From NCBI GenBank assembly GCA_003142095.1, contig PLON01000017.1, forward strand, positions 66,651 through 130,650: a stretch of DNA of 64,000 nucleotides, read 5' to 3'. The notes below the pieces were generated by a model. That model saw only the letters and a program-made list of their open reading frames with translations. It did no database searches and had not been told where the DNA came from. The position numbers and the translations under genes are program-made. Source of the DNA: Acidimicrobiaceae bacterium. GTDB taxonomy: Bacteria > Actinomycetota > Acidimicrobiia > Acidimicrobiales > RAAP-2. Positions within the stretch are counted from its first letter, which is position 1, and the number at the start of each line of letters is the position of its first letter. Below, piece after piece: positions 40,461 through 48,101 of this stretch.

Positions 40461-40976
40461 ATGTCACCATCCAAACCACAACGACAGAGTGATGATCGAG
40501 CGAACATTGAGCTCGTCAACTCTGCGCCGGGAGTTCTCGACTCGCTTGACCGCAAGATCATCACTCGCTTGCAGCAAGACGGTCGTCGGGCCTACGGCGC
40601 CATCGCCGAAGAGATCGGACTCTCCGAAACGGCGGTGCGACGTCGAGTGCAACGCCTCAAAGATTCGGGCGTCATGCAGATCGTGGCGATCACCGATCCC
40701 TTGCAACTCGGCTACGGCCGCGAAGCGTTGATCGGCATTCGCGTTCACGGCGACGTGCGCATCGTGGCGGACAAGGTGGCGGCGATTGACGCGGCCAACT
40801 ACGTCGTGTTGACCGCGGGCAGCTTCGACATCATCGCCGAAGTGATCGCCGAAGACGACAACGACCTGGTGCACCTTTTGAATGACTCGATTCGAACCAT
40901 TCCGGGGGTGACCGAGGTCGAGACCTTTTTGTATTTGAAATTAGCGAAGCAAACCTATGCATGGGGGGAAAAGTGA
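40461..40976 (+). CDS. Lrp/AsnC-family transcriptional regulator
   Basis: 171 residues: a 25-residue N-terminal extension, AsnC-type helix-turn-helix (LDRKIITRLQQDGRRAYGAIAEEIGLSETAVRRRVQRLKDSGVMQIVAI) and a RAM/ligand domain (LIGIRVHGDVRIVADKVAAIDAANYVVLTAGSFDIIAEVIAEDDNDLVHLL). Its stop overlaps the aminotransferase start as GTGA, so the regulator is first gene of the catabolic operon. Likely senses an amine or amino acid and controls both the operon and the divergent dehydrogenase. Confidence 0.92.
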   Translation: MSPSKPQRQSDDRANIELVNSAPGVLDSLDRKIITRLQQDGRRAYGAIAEEIGLSETAVRRRVQRLKDSGVMQIVAITDPLQLGYGREALIGIRVHGDVRIVADKVAAIDAANYVVLTAGSFDIIAEVIAEDDNDLVHLLNDSIRTIPGVTEVETFLYLKLAKQTYAWGEK

Positions 40977-42394
40977 CACTTCACGAGACCATTTCAGACG
41001 GCATGACCGTCACCGACGAGAAACACCCGAGTCATCAGTACTCGGAACGCGCGAGGCGCCACTTATGGCTGCAGATGTCGCGTCTCGGGGCCTACGACGA
41101 GCACAACGAGATCCCCATCATGGTGCGCGGCGAGGGAACCCGTGTCTACGACGCCAACGGCACCGAATACTTTGACGGCCTGGCGGGACTCTTTACCAAC
41201 TCCCTCGGACACGGACGTCGCGACATCGGCGAAGCCGCGGCCGCGCAGATCGGTGAGCTCGGCTTCTTCCCGCTCTGGACCTACGCACACCCCAAAGCCA
41301 TCGAATTGGCCGAACGACTCGCGAGCCTCACGCCAGGCGATCTCAATCGCGTCTTCTTCACCTCCGGTGGCGCCGAGGCGAATGAGAGTGCCTGGAAGCT
41401 CGCGCGTCAGTACCACAAGATGCGCGGCGACATCGACCGCTACAAGGTCATCAGCCGCGACGTCGCCTACCACGGCACGACCCTCGGAGCGCTCACCATC
41501 ACCTCACTCGAGGCGTACCGCGCCCCCTTCGAGCCGCTCGTGCCCGGAGCGGTCAAGGTACCGGCCACCAACTTTTACCGGGCTGAGCGCCACGGCGACG
41601 ACCCCGTCGCCTTCGGCCTCTGGCAGGCGCGCCAAATTGAAGAAGCGATCCTGCGCGAAGGACCCGAAACCATCGCGGCCATCTTTCTCGAGCCGGTGCA
41701 GAACGCGGGGGGATGCTTCACCCCACCACCCGGCTACTGGCAAGAAGTACGCGAGATCTGCGACCGCTACGGGATACTGCTCGTCTCCGACGACGTCATC
41801 TGCGCCTTCGGTCGTCTCGGCTCGTGGTTCGGTGGCCAGAAGTACGACTACGTGCCGGACATCATCACGTGCGCAAAGGGCATCACGGCGGGTTACGCGC
41901 CGCTTGGCGCCATGATCGTCTCCGATCGCATCGCCGAGCCGTTCCTGCACGGCGACGTTTCGTTCTTACACGGTTTCACCTGGTCGGGTCATCCCGGATC
42001 GTGCGCCGTGTCGCTGAAGGTCCTCGACATCATCGAAGAAGAGGGCATCATCGAGAACGTACAAAAGAACCAGGGCTACTTCCACGACGGCCTTGAGTCC
42101 TTAAAGGACATCCCGATCGTCGGCGACGTGCGCGGGACCGGCTACTTCTGGGGCATCGAACTCGTCAAAGACCAGGCCACCAAAGAAACCTGGTCCGGTG
42201 ACGACGCCGAACGACTGCTGCGCGGGTACGTCTCCCCCGAGATGTTCCGACGCGGGCTCATCTGTCGTTCGGACGACCGCGGTGACCCCGTTGTCCAGTT
42301 GGCGCCGCCGCTGATCTCGACTCGTGAAGACATCGACTTCATGGTCGGAGTGCTGCGCGAAGTCTTCACCGGAGCGTCCAAGCTCAACATCTAG
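40973..42394 (+). CDS. Class III omega-aminotransferase (putrescine/beta-alanine-pyruvate type)
   Basis: 473 residues. HLWLQMSRLGAYDEHNEIPIMVRGEGTRVYDANGTEYFDGLAGLF is the N-terminal signature; FTSGGAEANESAWKLARQYH, AYHGTTLGALTITS, FLEPVQNAGG and SDDVICAFGRLG line the site; the PLP lysine is in ITCAKGITAGYAPLGA. The wording is close to SpuC/putrescine- and spermidine-pyruvate aminotransferases. GTG 40973 is chosen for its 4-nt overlap with lrp and the GGGGGG run upstream; an ATG at 40961 is the alternative. Confidence 0.88.
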   Translation: MTLHETISDGMTVTDEKHPSHQYSERARRHLWLQMSRLGAYDEHNEIPIMVRGEGTRVYDANGTEYFDGLAGLFTNSLGHGRRDIGEAAAAQIGELGFFPLWTYAHPKAIELAERLASLTPGDLNRVFFTSGGAEANESAWKLARQYHKMRGDIDRYKVISRDVAYHGTTLGALTITSLEAYRAPFEPLVPGAVKVPATNFYRAERHGDDPVAFGLWQARQIEEAILREGPETIAAIFLEPVQNAGGCFTPPPGYWQEVREICDRYGILLVSDDVICAFGRLGSWFGGQKYDYVPDIITCAKGITAGYAPLGAMIVSDRIAEPFLHGDVSFLHGFTWSGHPGSCAVSLKVLDIIEEEGIIENVQKNQGYFHDGLESLKDIPIVGDVRGTGYFWGIELVKDQATKETWSGDDAERLLRGYVSPEMFRRGLICRSDDRGDPVVQLAPPLISTREDIDFMVGVLREVFTGASKLNI

Positions 42395-43782
42395 TGCGAC
42401 CGCCCCACTCGCTGTGGTGGTCGACCCTCAAGGGACCGGTCACGCCGCGAGCCTCGCTCGATACACATCTCGACGTCGACGTCGCCATCGTGGGCGGAGG
42501 CTTTACGGGACTGTGGACCGCGCGAGAACTGATGCGTCGCGATCCGTCGCTGCGCGTTGTCGTACTCGAACAGTCGGTCTGTGGTTATGGCGCGTCGGGC
42601 CGCAACGGCGGATGGGCCTCAGCCCTCTATCCCCTGAGCGATCACGCGATCATCTCGCGCCACGGACACGAGGCCTTCGTGCACCTGCGCCGGCAACTCC
42701 AGAACAGTGTGCGAGCCCTGGGCGACGCAATCGCGAGCGACGATATCGACGCCGACTTCGTCCACGGTGGCACCATGACCTTCGCGCGCAGCGAGGTCCA
42801 ATCGCGCCGTTTGCGGCACTACGTGCGCGACGCGCACGAACTGGGCTATTCAGCGAGCGATCTGGCGTGGCTCAACGCGGACGAAGCGGCAGAACGCGGA
42901 CGGGTCACTGAGAGCTACGGTGCGACCTTCTCTCCGCACTGCGCGCGGATTCACCCCGCTCGACTGGTGCGCGGTCTCGCCGAGGTAAACGAACGTCTCG
43001 GTGTCGCCATCTTCGAAGACTCCAAGGTGACCCGAATTGTGGGCTCGCGCCCCGGATCCGACGCGGAGGTCGTGACCGCGGAAGGAAGTGTGCACGCGCG
43101 CTTCGTCGTGCGCGCGACCGAGGGGTTTACGCCCACCCTTCCGCGTCAGCGACGCATCGTCGCTCCGCTCTTCTCGTTGATGATCGCGACCGAACCACAG
43201 AGTCGTGACTTCTGGGGCGAAGCCGGTTTCTCTCAGTACGAGACCTTCGCCGACGATCGCCATCTGATCATCTACGGTCAGCGCACGAGTGACGACCGCA
43301 TCGCCTTTGGCGGTCGCGGCGCGCCGTACCACTTTGGTTCTACCGTCGAGCCGCGCTTCGACGAGAATCCTAAAGTCTTCGCGTTGCTGGAAGCAACGCT
43401 GCGCGAACTCTTCCCTCATCTCGAGGGCGACGTCTCGCATTGCTGGGGCGGTCCCCTCGCCATGGCTCGCGACCAGTCCCCCTCGGTGGTCGTGGACTAC
43501 GACAGCGGGCTCGCGAGTGCCGGGGGCTACACCGGCGACGGCGTGGTCATGAGTTACGTGGCGGCCAACGCCCTGGCCGACTTACTCGCGGCGCCCGACG
43601 TCGCGACCGAATTCACCACGCTGCCCTTCGTTCAACACCAGAGCAAGCGCTGGGCAATGGAGCCGCTGCGCTGGCTCGGTATCAACGTCGGACTTGAACT
43701 GGCCAACTGGGCGGACCGCGTCGAACAGCGTCGTGGTCGCGAAAGTGCCGCGGAGCGCTGGCTGAACCGTCTCGTCGACTAG
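42394..43782 (+). CDS. FAD-dependent amine oxidoreductase, PuuB-like (DAO family)
   Basis: 462 residues. The dinucleotide-binding motif is VDVAIVGGGFTGLWTARELMRRDP, followed by LEQSVCGYGASGRNGGWAS, the typical PuuB/OrdL signature. A substrate-binding half and a C-terminal GYTGDGVVMSYVAANALADLL flavin motif follow. It probably oxidises an amine or gamma-glutamyl-amine to an aldehyde with release of H2O2. It starts at the last base of the aminotransferase stop, so translation is coupled. Confidence 0.88.
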   Translation: MRPPHSLWWSTLKGPVTPRASLDTHLDVDVAIVGGGFTGLWTARELMRRDPSLRVVVLEQSVCGYGASGRNGGWASALYPLSDHAIISRHGHEAFVHLRRQLQNSVRALGDAIASDDIDADFVHGGTMTFARSEVQSRRLRHYVRDAHELGYSASDLAWLNADEAAERGRVTESYGATFSPHCARIHPARLVRGLAEVNERLGVAIFEDSKVTRIVGSRPGSDAEVVTAEGSVHARFVVRATEGFTPTLPRQRRIVAPLFSLMIATEPQSRDFWGEAGFSQYETFADDRHLIIYGQRTSDDRIAFGGRGAPYHFGSTVEPRFDENPKVFALLEATLRELFPHLEGDVSHCWGGPLAMARDQSPSVVVDYDSGLASAGGYTGDGVVMSYVAANALADLLAAPDVATEFTTLPFVQHQSKRWAMEPLRWLGINVGLELANWADRVEQRRGRESAAERWLNRLVD

Positions 43783-44414
43783 TGAAGAATATTGACGGCT
43801 TCTCCAGCCACGATCGCAATCGTCACGAATGAGATCAACGCCTCCGCGGCAAAGATGGCCTTCATCGATCCACTGAGCGGCATCGCGTCGGCGGGAGCGA
43901 AGCTCGTGCCGTTGGCGAAGGCGGTGTAGAGGTAGTCAACGAATCGCGGATGCCACACTGAGTCCTCGCTTTGGGGTCCGGTCATCTGGGGAAACTGCAA
44001 GTCGGGCGGCCGACTGTCCGGGCCCGCGCGCAGGTGCGGACCGCCTCGGTCGAGTTCCCAGAACCACAGTCCGAAGACAATCACGTTGGTGACCCAGATC
44101 GACGCGGCAGAGTAGATCAGCGAAAGACCTCCGAGCTTCGAGCTGTAGAAGACGTGATGCACGAGCAAGATCGTGGCTACCGAATTCGACAATGTAATGA
44201 GGGCTATCAACGAAACGCAGAGACGCCGCACCCACGGCGAGTCGTCCGGGCGGCGATGGCGCCGCGCCGACAACGGAATTAGTGGCAACACGACCAGCAA
44301 CGGCTCGAGCCAGTTGGGCCCCACCACGAAACGGCTGGGCAACAGCGCGTAGAGACCGGCACAGACCACCAGCGCCACCGAAGCGGGCCAACGCGGCTGA
44401 GGGCGAGCGTTCAC
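43779..44414 (-). CDS. Membrane protein, DUF1345-like
   Basis: 211 residues with about six hydrophobic helices. The region DYLYTAFANGTSFAPADAMPLS followed by MKAIFAAEALISFVTIAIVAGEAVNIL matches the C-terminal half of the DUF1345 family, where a pore-like loop precedes the last helix. Between helices 4 and 5 is a polar loop (about residues 120-150). Function unknown. The GTG lies 6 nt after the stop of the exported protein gene, so the two form an operon. Confidence 0.72.
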   Translation of the reverse strand: MNARPQPRWPASVALVVCAGLYALLPSRFVVGPNWLEPLLVVLPLIPLSARRHRRPDDSPWVRRLCVSLIALITLSNSVATILLVHHVFYSSKLGGLSLIYSAASIWVTNVIVFGLWFWELDRGGPHLRAGPDSRPPDLQFPQMTGPQSEDSVWHPRFVDYLYTAFANGTSFAPADAMPLSGSMKAIFAAEALISFVTIAIVAGEAVNILH

Positions 44415-44420
44415 GATGAC

Positions 44421-45212
44421 CTAACTGATGGAGGACTGGCCCAGCGAGCGAAACGCACTGGGAATGAGTAGCGAGTTGAAGTTCACACTCTTCAACAGTT
44501 TCGCCAGCATCGACGTCGAGAGGGACTCACTACTCGCGGACGTCGGCACATCGATGTGCGCCGGCTGGTTATAAGAAAGCACTGTCGCACTGACGGTCGT
44601 CGTCGCGTGACGAGACTTCTCCACCAGCGTGCTGGCCGACACTTCGCCTTGACTGCCGACGGTGATAGTCCAGCGAATCGAACCGAGCTTGGAGTACGCC
44701 GAGGCTGGACCAATCGCGCTCGACAAGGGAACGTCGTTGCGAGTGAATACGTAGGTCGTTGAATACCCGCTCGTCGTCACTTTTTTCTGAAAACCCGTAA
44801 TGAGATCGATGTCCGGCTTGGTGAACTCCAACGAAAACCCAAAGAGATCCGGCGTCTCGACTTTCGCGTCGAGCCACGGTCCGTTGGCGACGTCGGCCGA
44901 CCGAGCGTAGAGACGGTTATTCGCGAACACCGCGTTCACCGAGGCCGTGGTAATGACGAGCGGGAAGTGCACGTTCGCCGCGATGCGGTCCGTCTTGAAA
45001 TTCACGTTCACGTTGGCGTTGACCGTCACGTCGGAACCCGTCGATACCGTGACCGCCAGATCCGCGGACGAGGGCGGATAGCCATTCAGGACGAGCGGAT
45101 CCTTTTGCAGTCCCGCAGGATTCGAGTCCGTGGCGGCAATAACGACGCCGGTGACCGTCAGTGCAAGAGCGACGATGGCCAACGCAAGGGCCATAATGCG
45201 CTTCTTTGCCAT
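44421..45212 (-). CDS. Exported protein of unknown function, possibly LppX/LprG-like
   Basis: 263 residues with a basic start (MAKKR) and one hydrophobic segment (about residues 6-27) ending VIAATDS, either a signal peptide or an anchor. There is no lipobox Cys. The rest is beta-rich and Ser/Thr/Val-rich, with a pattern (VNFKTDRIAANVHFPLVIT, then VFANNRLYARSADVANGPWLDAKV) reminiscent of LppX/LprG lipid-carrier folds; I am not confident of that. ATG 45212 lies 6 nt after TAGGGT (45219-45224). Confidence 0.7.
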   Translation of the reverse strand: MAKKRIMALALAIVALALTVTGVVIAATDSNPAGLQKDPLVLNGYPPSSADLAVTVSTGSDVTVNANVNVNFKTDRIAANVHFPLVITTASVNAVFANNRLYARSADVANGPWLDAKVETPDLFGFSLEFTKPDIDLITGFQKKVTTSGYSTTYVFTRNDVPLSSAIGPASAYSKLGSIRWTITVGSQGEVSASTLVEKSRHATTTVSATVLSYNQPAHIDVPTSASSESLSTSMLAKLLKSVNFNSLLIPSAFRSLGQSSIS

Positions 45213-45250
45213 CGTTCCACCCTAGTGTTTCGCCCTTTGCCGGTATCCGG

Positions 45251-46225
45251 CTAGACGAGAGGCTCGCGCAACAGTTCTACGAAGAGTTCGTGCGAGATGT
45301 TGCGCCCGCTCGAGATGAAACCAATCTGCGACGTCGTGTCATCAACGCGATTCGCTGCGATCGCCGCGAACGAGGCGGCGGCCGAACCCTCCATGACGAG
45401 CCCCGACGTCTCGGCGACTTCGCGAACCGCGCGACGAATCTCGACTTCGGGCACGAGTATGAGTTCAACGTCGGCCTTCGCGATGAGTTCGTTCGTGATG
45501 GCCCCTTCATCACCGCCGCCGGCGAGTCCGTCGGCGATGGTCGGACGGTGAACGACGTCACTCATGCTCATGCCACGCAGTACGTGATAGAGGGCCGCGC
45601 TCTCTTCGGGCTGTACTCCCGAGACGCGAATATCTGAACGGCCCTGCGCCTCGCGCGAAAGCAGAGTCCCCGACAGCAGCCCGCCGCCACCGACTTGCAC
45701 CACGAGGTGTTCGAGGGACGGGACCTGCGCGAGCATTTCGTCAAAAACGGTTGACTGACCGGCGATCACGTCGCTGTCGTTAAACGGTGAGATAAATCTG
45801 ATCGATCTCGACTCGGCCAGTTCTATGGCGTGCGCCTGCGCGTCGTCGTAGGACGAACCGAACTGAATGAGTTCGATGTCGTAGGTCGAGAGCTTTTTCA
45901 CCTTGGCGACCGACGCGTTTTCGGGAACGACGACGGTTGCTCCGACCTTCAGAAGTGTCGCGGCGTGAGCGATACCGAGTCCGTGGTTTCCGGCGGAGGC
46001 AGTGATGACCGCGCCGTCGGGATCGTCGCGGTGTGCCGCGTCAATGGCCGCGAGGGCGCCACGGATCTTGAAACTTCCCGTGACCTGGAGGCTCTCGAGT
46101 TTCGCGAAGACGGCCCGCCCACGCACGGAAATGGTGACCGTGGGCGTCGGCGTCAAATAGTGAGCGACGATCTCGCGAGCGTGCTCCAACTGTTCGTTGG
46201 TGGGGGGCAATACGTGGCGAACCAT
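45251..46225 (-). CDS. Threonine/serine dehydratase, catabolic type without ACT domain
   Basis: 324 residues. The PLP lysine is in VTGSFKIRGALA, the phosphate loop is VGGGGLLSG, and SAGNHGLGIAHAA contacts the carboxylate. The protein ends soon after ASFAAIAANRVDDTTSQIGFISSGRNIS, so there is no C-terminal regulatory domain as in biosynthetic IlvA; it is closer to TdcB-type or serine racemase-like enzymes. Start ATG 46225 lies 7 nt after TAGGCT (46233-46238). It could still supply 2-oxobutyrate to the ilv pathway. Confidence 0.88.
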   Translation of the reverse strand: MVRHVLPPTNEQLEHAREIVAHYLTPTPTVTISVRGRAVFAKLESLQVTGSFKIRGALAAIDAAHRDDPDGAVITASAGNHGLGIAHAATLLKVGATVVVPENASVAKVKKLSTYDIELIQFGSSYDDAQAHAIELAESRSIRFISPFNDSDVIAGQSTVFDEMLAQVPSLEHLVVQVGGGGLLSGTLLSREAQGRSDIRVSGVQPEESAALYHVLRGMSMSDVVHRPTIADGLAGGGDEGAITNELIAKADVELILVPEVEIRRAVREVAETSGLVMEGSAAASFAAIAANRVDDTTSQIGFISSGRNISHELFVELLREPLV

Positions 46226-46239
46226 CGCGTGAAGCCTAC

Positions 46240-46258
46240 TGCGACACTTTTTGTCGCA
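46240..46258. promoter_or_regulatory. Palindrome between the dehydratase and CadD-like promoters
   Basis: TGCGACA (46240-46246) and TGTCGCA (46252-46258) form perfect 7-bp arms with a 5-nt centre. It lies directly upstream of the dehydratase -10 box and 14 bp before the CadD-like -10 box (46273-46278), so a bound repressor could block both divergent promoters. Confidence 0.55.
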
Positions 46259-46284
46259 TTCGTACCAGCAAGTAAGGTCAGCGG

Positions 46285-46848
46285 GTGCATACGATTCTTG
46301 GCGTCGTTGTCGTTGCGACACTCGCCTTCGTCGGCACCATGTTCGACAACTTCTTCGCCTTCGCGGCACAACTTGTCGTCACCGATCGCGCGCGATTTCG
46401 CAGAGTGAGTATGGCCCAAGCGTTGGCGATGGCGCTCTTGCTCGCGGTCGCCGCAGCGATTGGTTCGATCCTCGCACCCATACCCGTTCGCTGGATTGGG
46501 CTGCTGTGCGTGGCGCCCTTCGCATTCGCACTTCACGCGTGGCGCCACCGCCAAACGCCACGCGAACAGTACCGCCGTGGGAGTATCACAACGTTCGCCA
46601 TCACACTCGCCCTCGGAGGTGACAATCTGGCGGTCTGGATCCCGTTGCTGCGCGCGAACGGACTCGCGCACGGGCTCATCACGGTCGCGGTGTTCGCGGT
46701 TCTCGAGGTCGTCTTTCTCGTGATCGCGCAGCGATTGGCGCAGCATCCGAGCGTCGTTACGTGGGGGCGAGCCCACGCCCCGGTGATCATCCCTTACGTC
46801 TACATCGCACTCGGCGTGTTGATCTTGTGGGAGTGTCATACGATCTAG
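46285..46848 (+). CDS. CadD-family membrane transporter (cadmium/quaternary cation type)
   Basis: 187 residues, about 5-6 membrane helices. FVGTMFDNFFAFAAQLVVT in helix 1 and FAITLALGGDNLAVWIPLLR in the middle reproduce the paired D-N motifs of CadD proteins. Family members are linked to cadmium or ammonium-type cation export; here no metal regulator is adjacent. GTG 46285 lies 6 nt after TAAGGT (46273-46278). Confidence 0.8.
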   Translation: MHTILGVVVVATLAFVGTMFDNFFAFAAQLVVTDRARFRRVSMAQALAMALLLAVAAAIGSILAPIPVRWIGLLCVAPFAFALHAWRHRQTPREQYRRGSITTFAITLALGGDNLAVWIPLLRANGLAHGLITVAVFAVLEVVFLVIAQRLAQHPSVVTWGRAHAPVIIPYVYIALGVLILWECHTI

Positions 46849-46888
46849 TCGCGTGGTTGTCACATAGGTCACCGGTAGCGTGGACGTC

Positions 46889-48097
46889 ATGGCTCAAAGC
46901 AGTGCACAGCAAACTTTGCGCCGTCTAACCGTCATTGTGGCGATTCAGTGGATGGGCGCGACTCTCGGACTCCCCCTCCTCCCGCTCTTTCTGGAACACC
47001 GTGACGGCACGCCCAGCGTCATTGGCCTCATCATGGCGTCGTTCTTCGTGGCCGGCGTCGCCACTCAGTTCGGCTTCGGCCACTTGGCCGACAGGTTCGG
47101 CCGACGAAAGCTGTTGGTGTTCAGTCTCATCATCTACGGACTCGCCAGCATGACCTACCTCTTGCCGGTCTCGGCGCCGTGGTTAGCTCTCACTCGCATG
47201 TTCCAGGGCGCATCCGCTGGCGCCATTGAAGTGACCTCCATGTCGGCCGTGGCGTCACTCTTCCCCGAAGCGCAGCGCGGGCGCGCCGTGTCGCAGATCC
47301 TCGCGGCTCAGCTCTTCGGCATCGCGATCGGTCCGGTGGCGGGCGTCGTTGCCTCCGTACACGACCTCGGATGGGCCTTCTTCGTGACGGGCATCTTGAG
47401 TTTGTGCGCAGCCGTCGTTGCGTCGCGCACCAACCTCGGAGACTTGGACTACGACCCGACGCCACTGCCCAGACTGAAGTGGAGCCCACAGCTCACCGGC
47501 GCCCTCGTCGCCGCTGGCGCGTCGGGCCTCGTCATCGGTGTCTACGAGGCCACGTGGAGTCTCCTCATGCACGCCCATCACGCGAGCACGCTGCAGATCC
47601 GACTGAGCTGGACGTTCTTCAGTGTTCCGTGGTTTCTCCTCGCGCGCGTCGGAGGTTGGCTGGCCGACCACGCGAACCGCCGTTTCATTGCCTTCGCGGG
47701 TCTCCTCAACGGGGCGTTCTTTCTTTCGCTCTACCCTCACATCCACAACAACGATCTGATGCTCTTCCTCGGATCGCTCGAATCGGTGGGTGCGTCACTC
47801 TCGGTGCCGTCGATTTCGTCGCTCATGAGCCAGGGCGCCGTTAGTCGTGAGATGAGCCGACGCCAAGGTCTCTACGCCACGTCCAACACCGCCTGCCTCG
47901 CCATGGCGGCGGGCGCGGCGGGCTTCCTCTTCGCCATCAACACGGCTCTGCCCTTCACGGTGATGGCGATCATCTCCGCGACTCTCGCGCTCACGACGCT
48001 CTACTGGTGGCGCGACGTGCGCGGACACGTCACCGACGCCCCAACACAACGATCGGGCGGGGTTGCCCCCGCCCGATCACCGCACATTCAAGGCTAA
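46889..48097 (+). CDS. MFS transporter, TetA/multidrug-like
   Basis: 402 residues with 12 predicted helices and the motif A loop FGHLADRFGRRKLLVF. GLPLLPLFLEHRDGTPSVIGLIMASFFVAGVATQ and TRMFQGASAGAIEVTSMSAVASLFPEAQRGRAVSQ fit the DHA1 drug:proton antiporters. ATG 46889 is preferred over GTG 46880, because TAGCGT (46876-46881) lies 7 nt before it, implying a leaderless transcript. Converges on the solute-binding protein gene. Confidence 0.87.
   Translation: MAQSSAQQTLRRLTVIVAIQWMGATLGLPLLPLFLEHRDGTPSVIGLIMASFFVAGVATQFGFGHLADRFGRRKLLVFSLIIYGLASMTYLLPVSAPWLALTRMFQGASAGAIEVTSMSAVASLFPEAQRGRAVSQILAAQLFGIAIGPVAGVVASVHDLGWAFFVTGILSLCAAVVASRTNLGDLDYDPTPLPRLKWSPQLTGALVAAGASGLVIGVYEATWSLLMHAHHASTLQIRLSWTFFSVPWFLLARVGGWLADHANRRFIAFAGLLNGAFFLSLYPHIHNNDLMLFLGSLESVGASLSVPSISSLMSQGAVSREMSRRQGLYATSNTACLAMAAGAAGFLFAINTALPFTVMAIISATLALTTLYWWRDVRGHVTDAPTQRSGGVAPARSPHIQG
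48051..48078. terminator. Bidirectional hairpin between convergent MFS and solute-binding protein genes
   Basis: Perfect 12-bp stem GATCGGGCGGGG (48051-48062) with CCCCGCCCGATC (48067-48078) and a 4-nt loop. It sits within the last codons of the MFS gene. Neither strand has a good U-tract. Confidence 0.55.
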
Positions 48098-48101
48098 ATC
48101 G

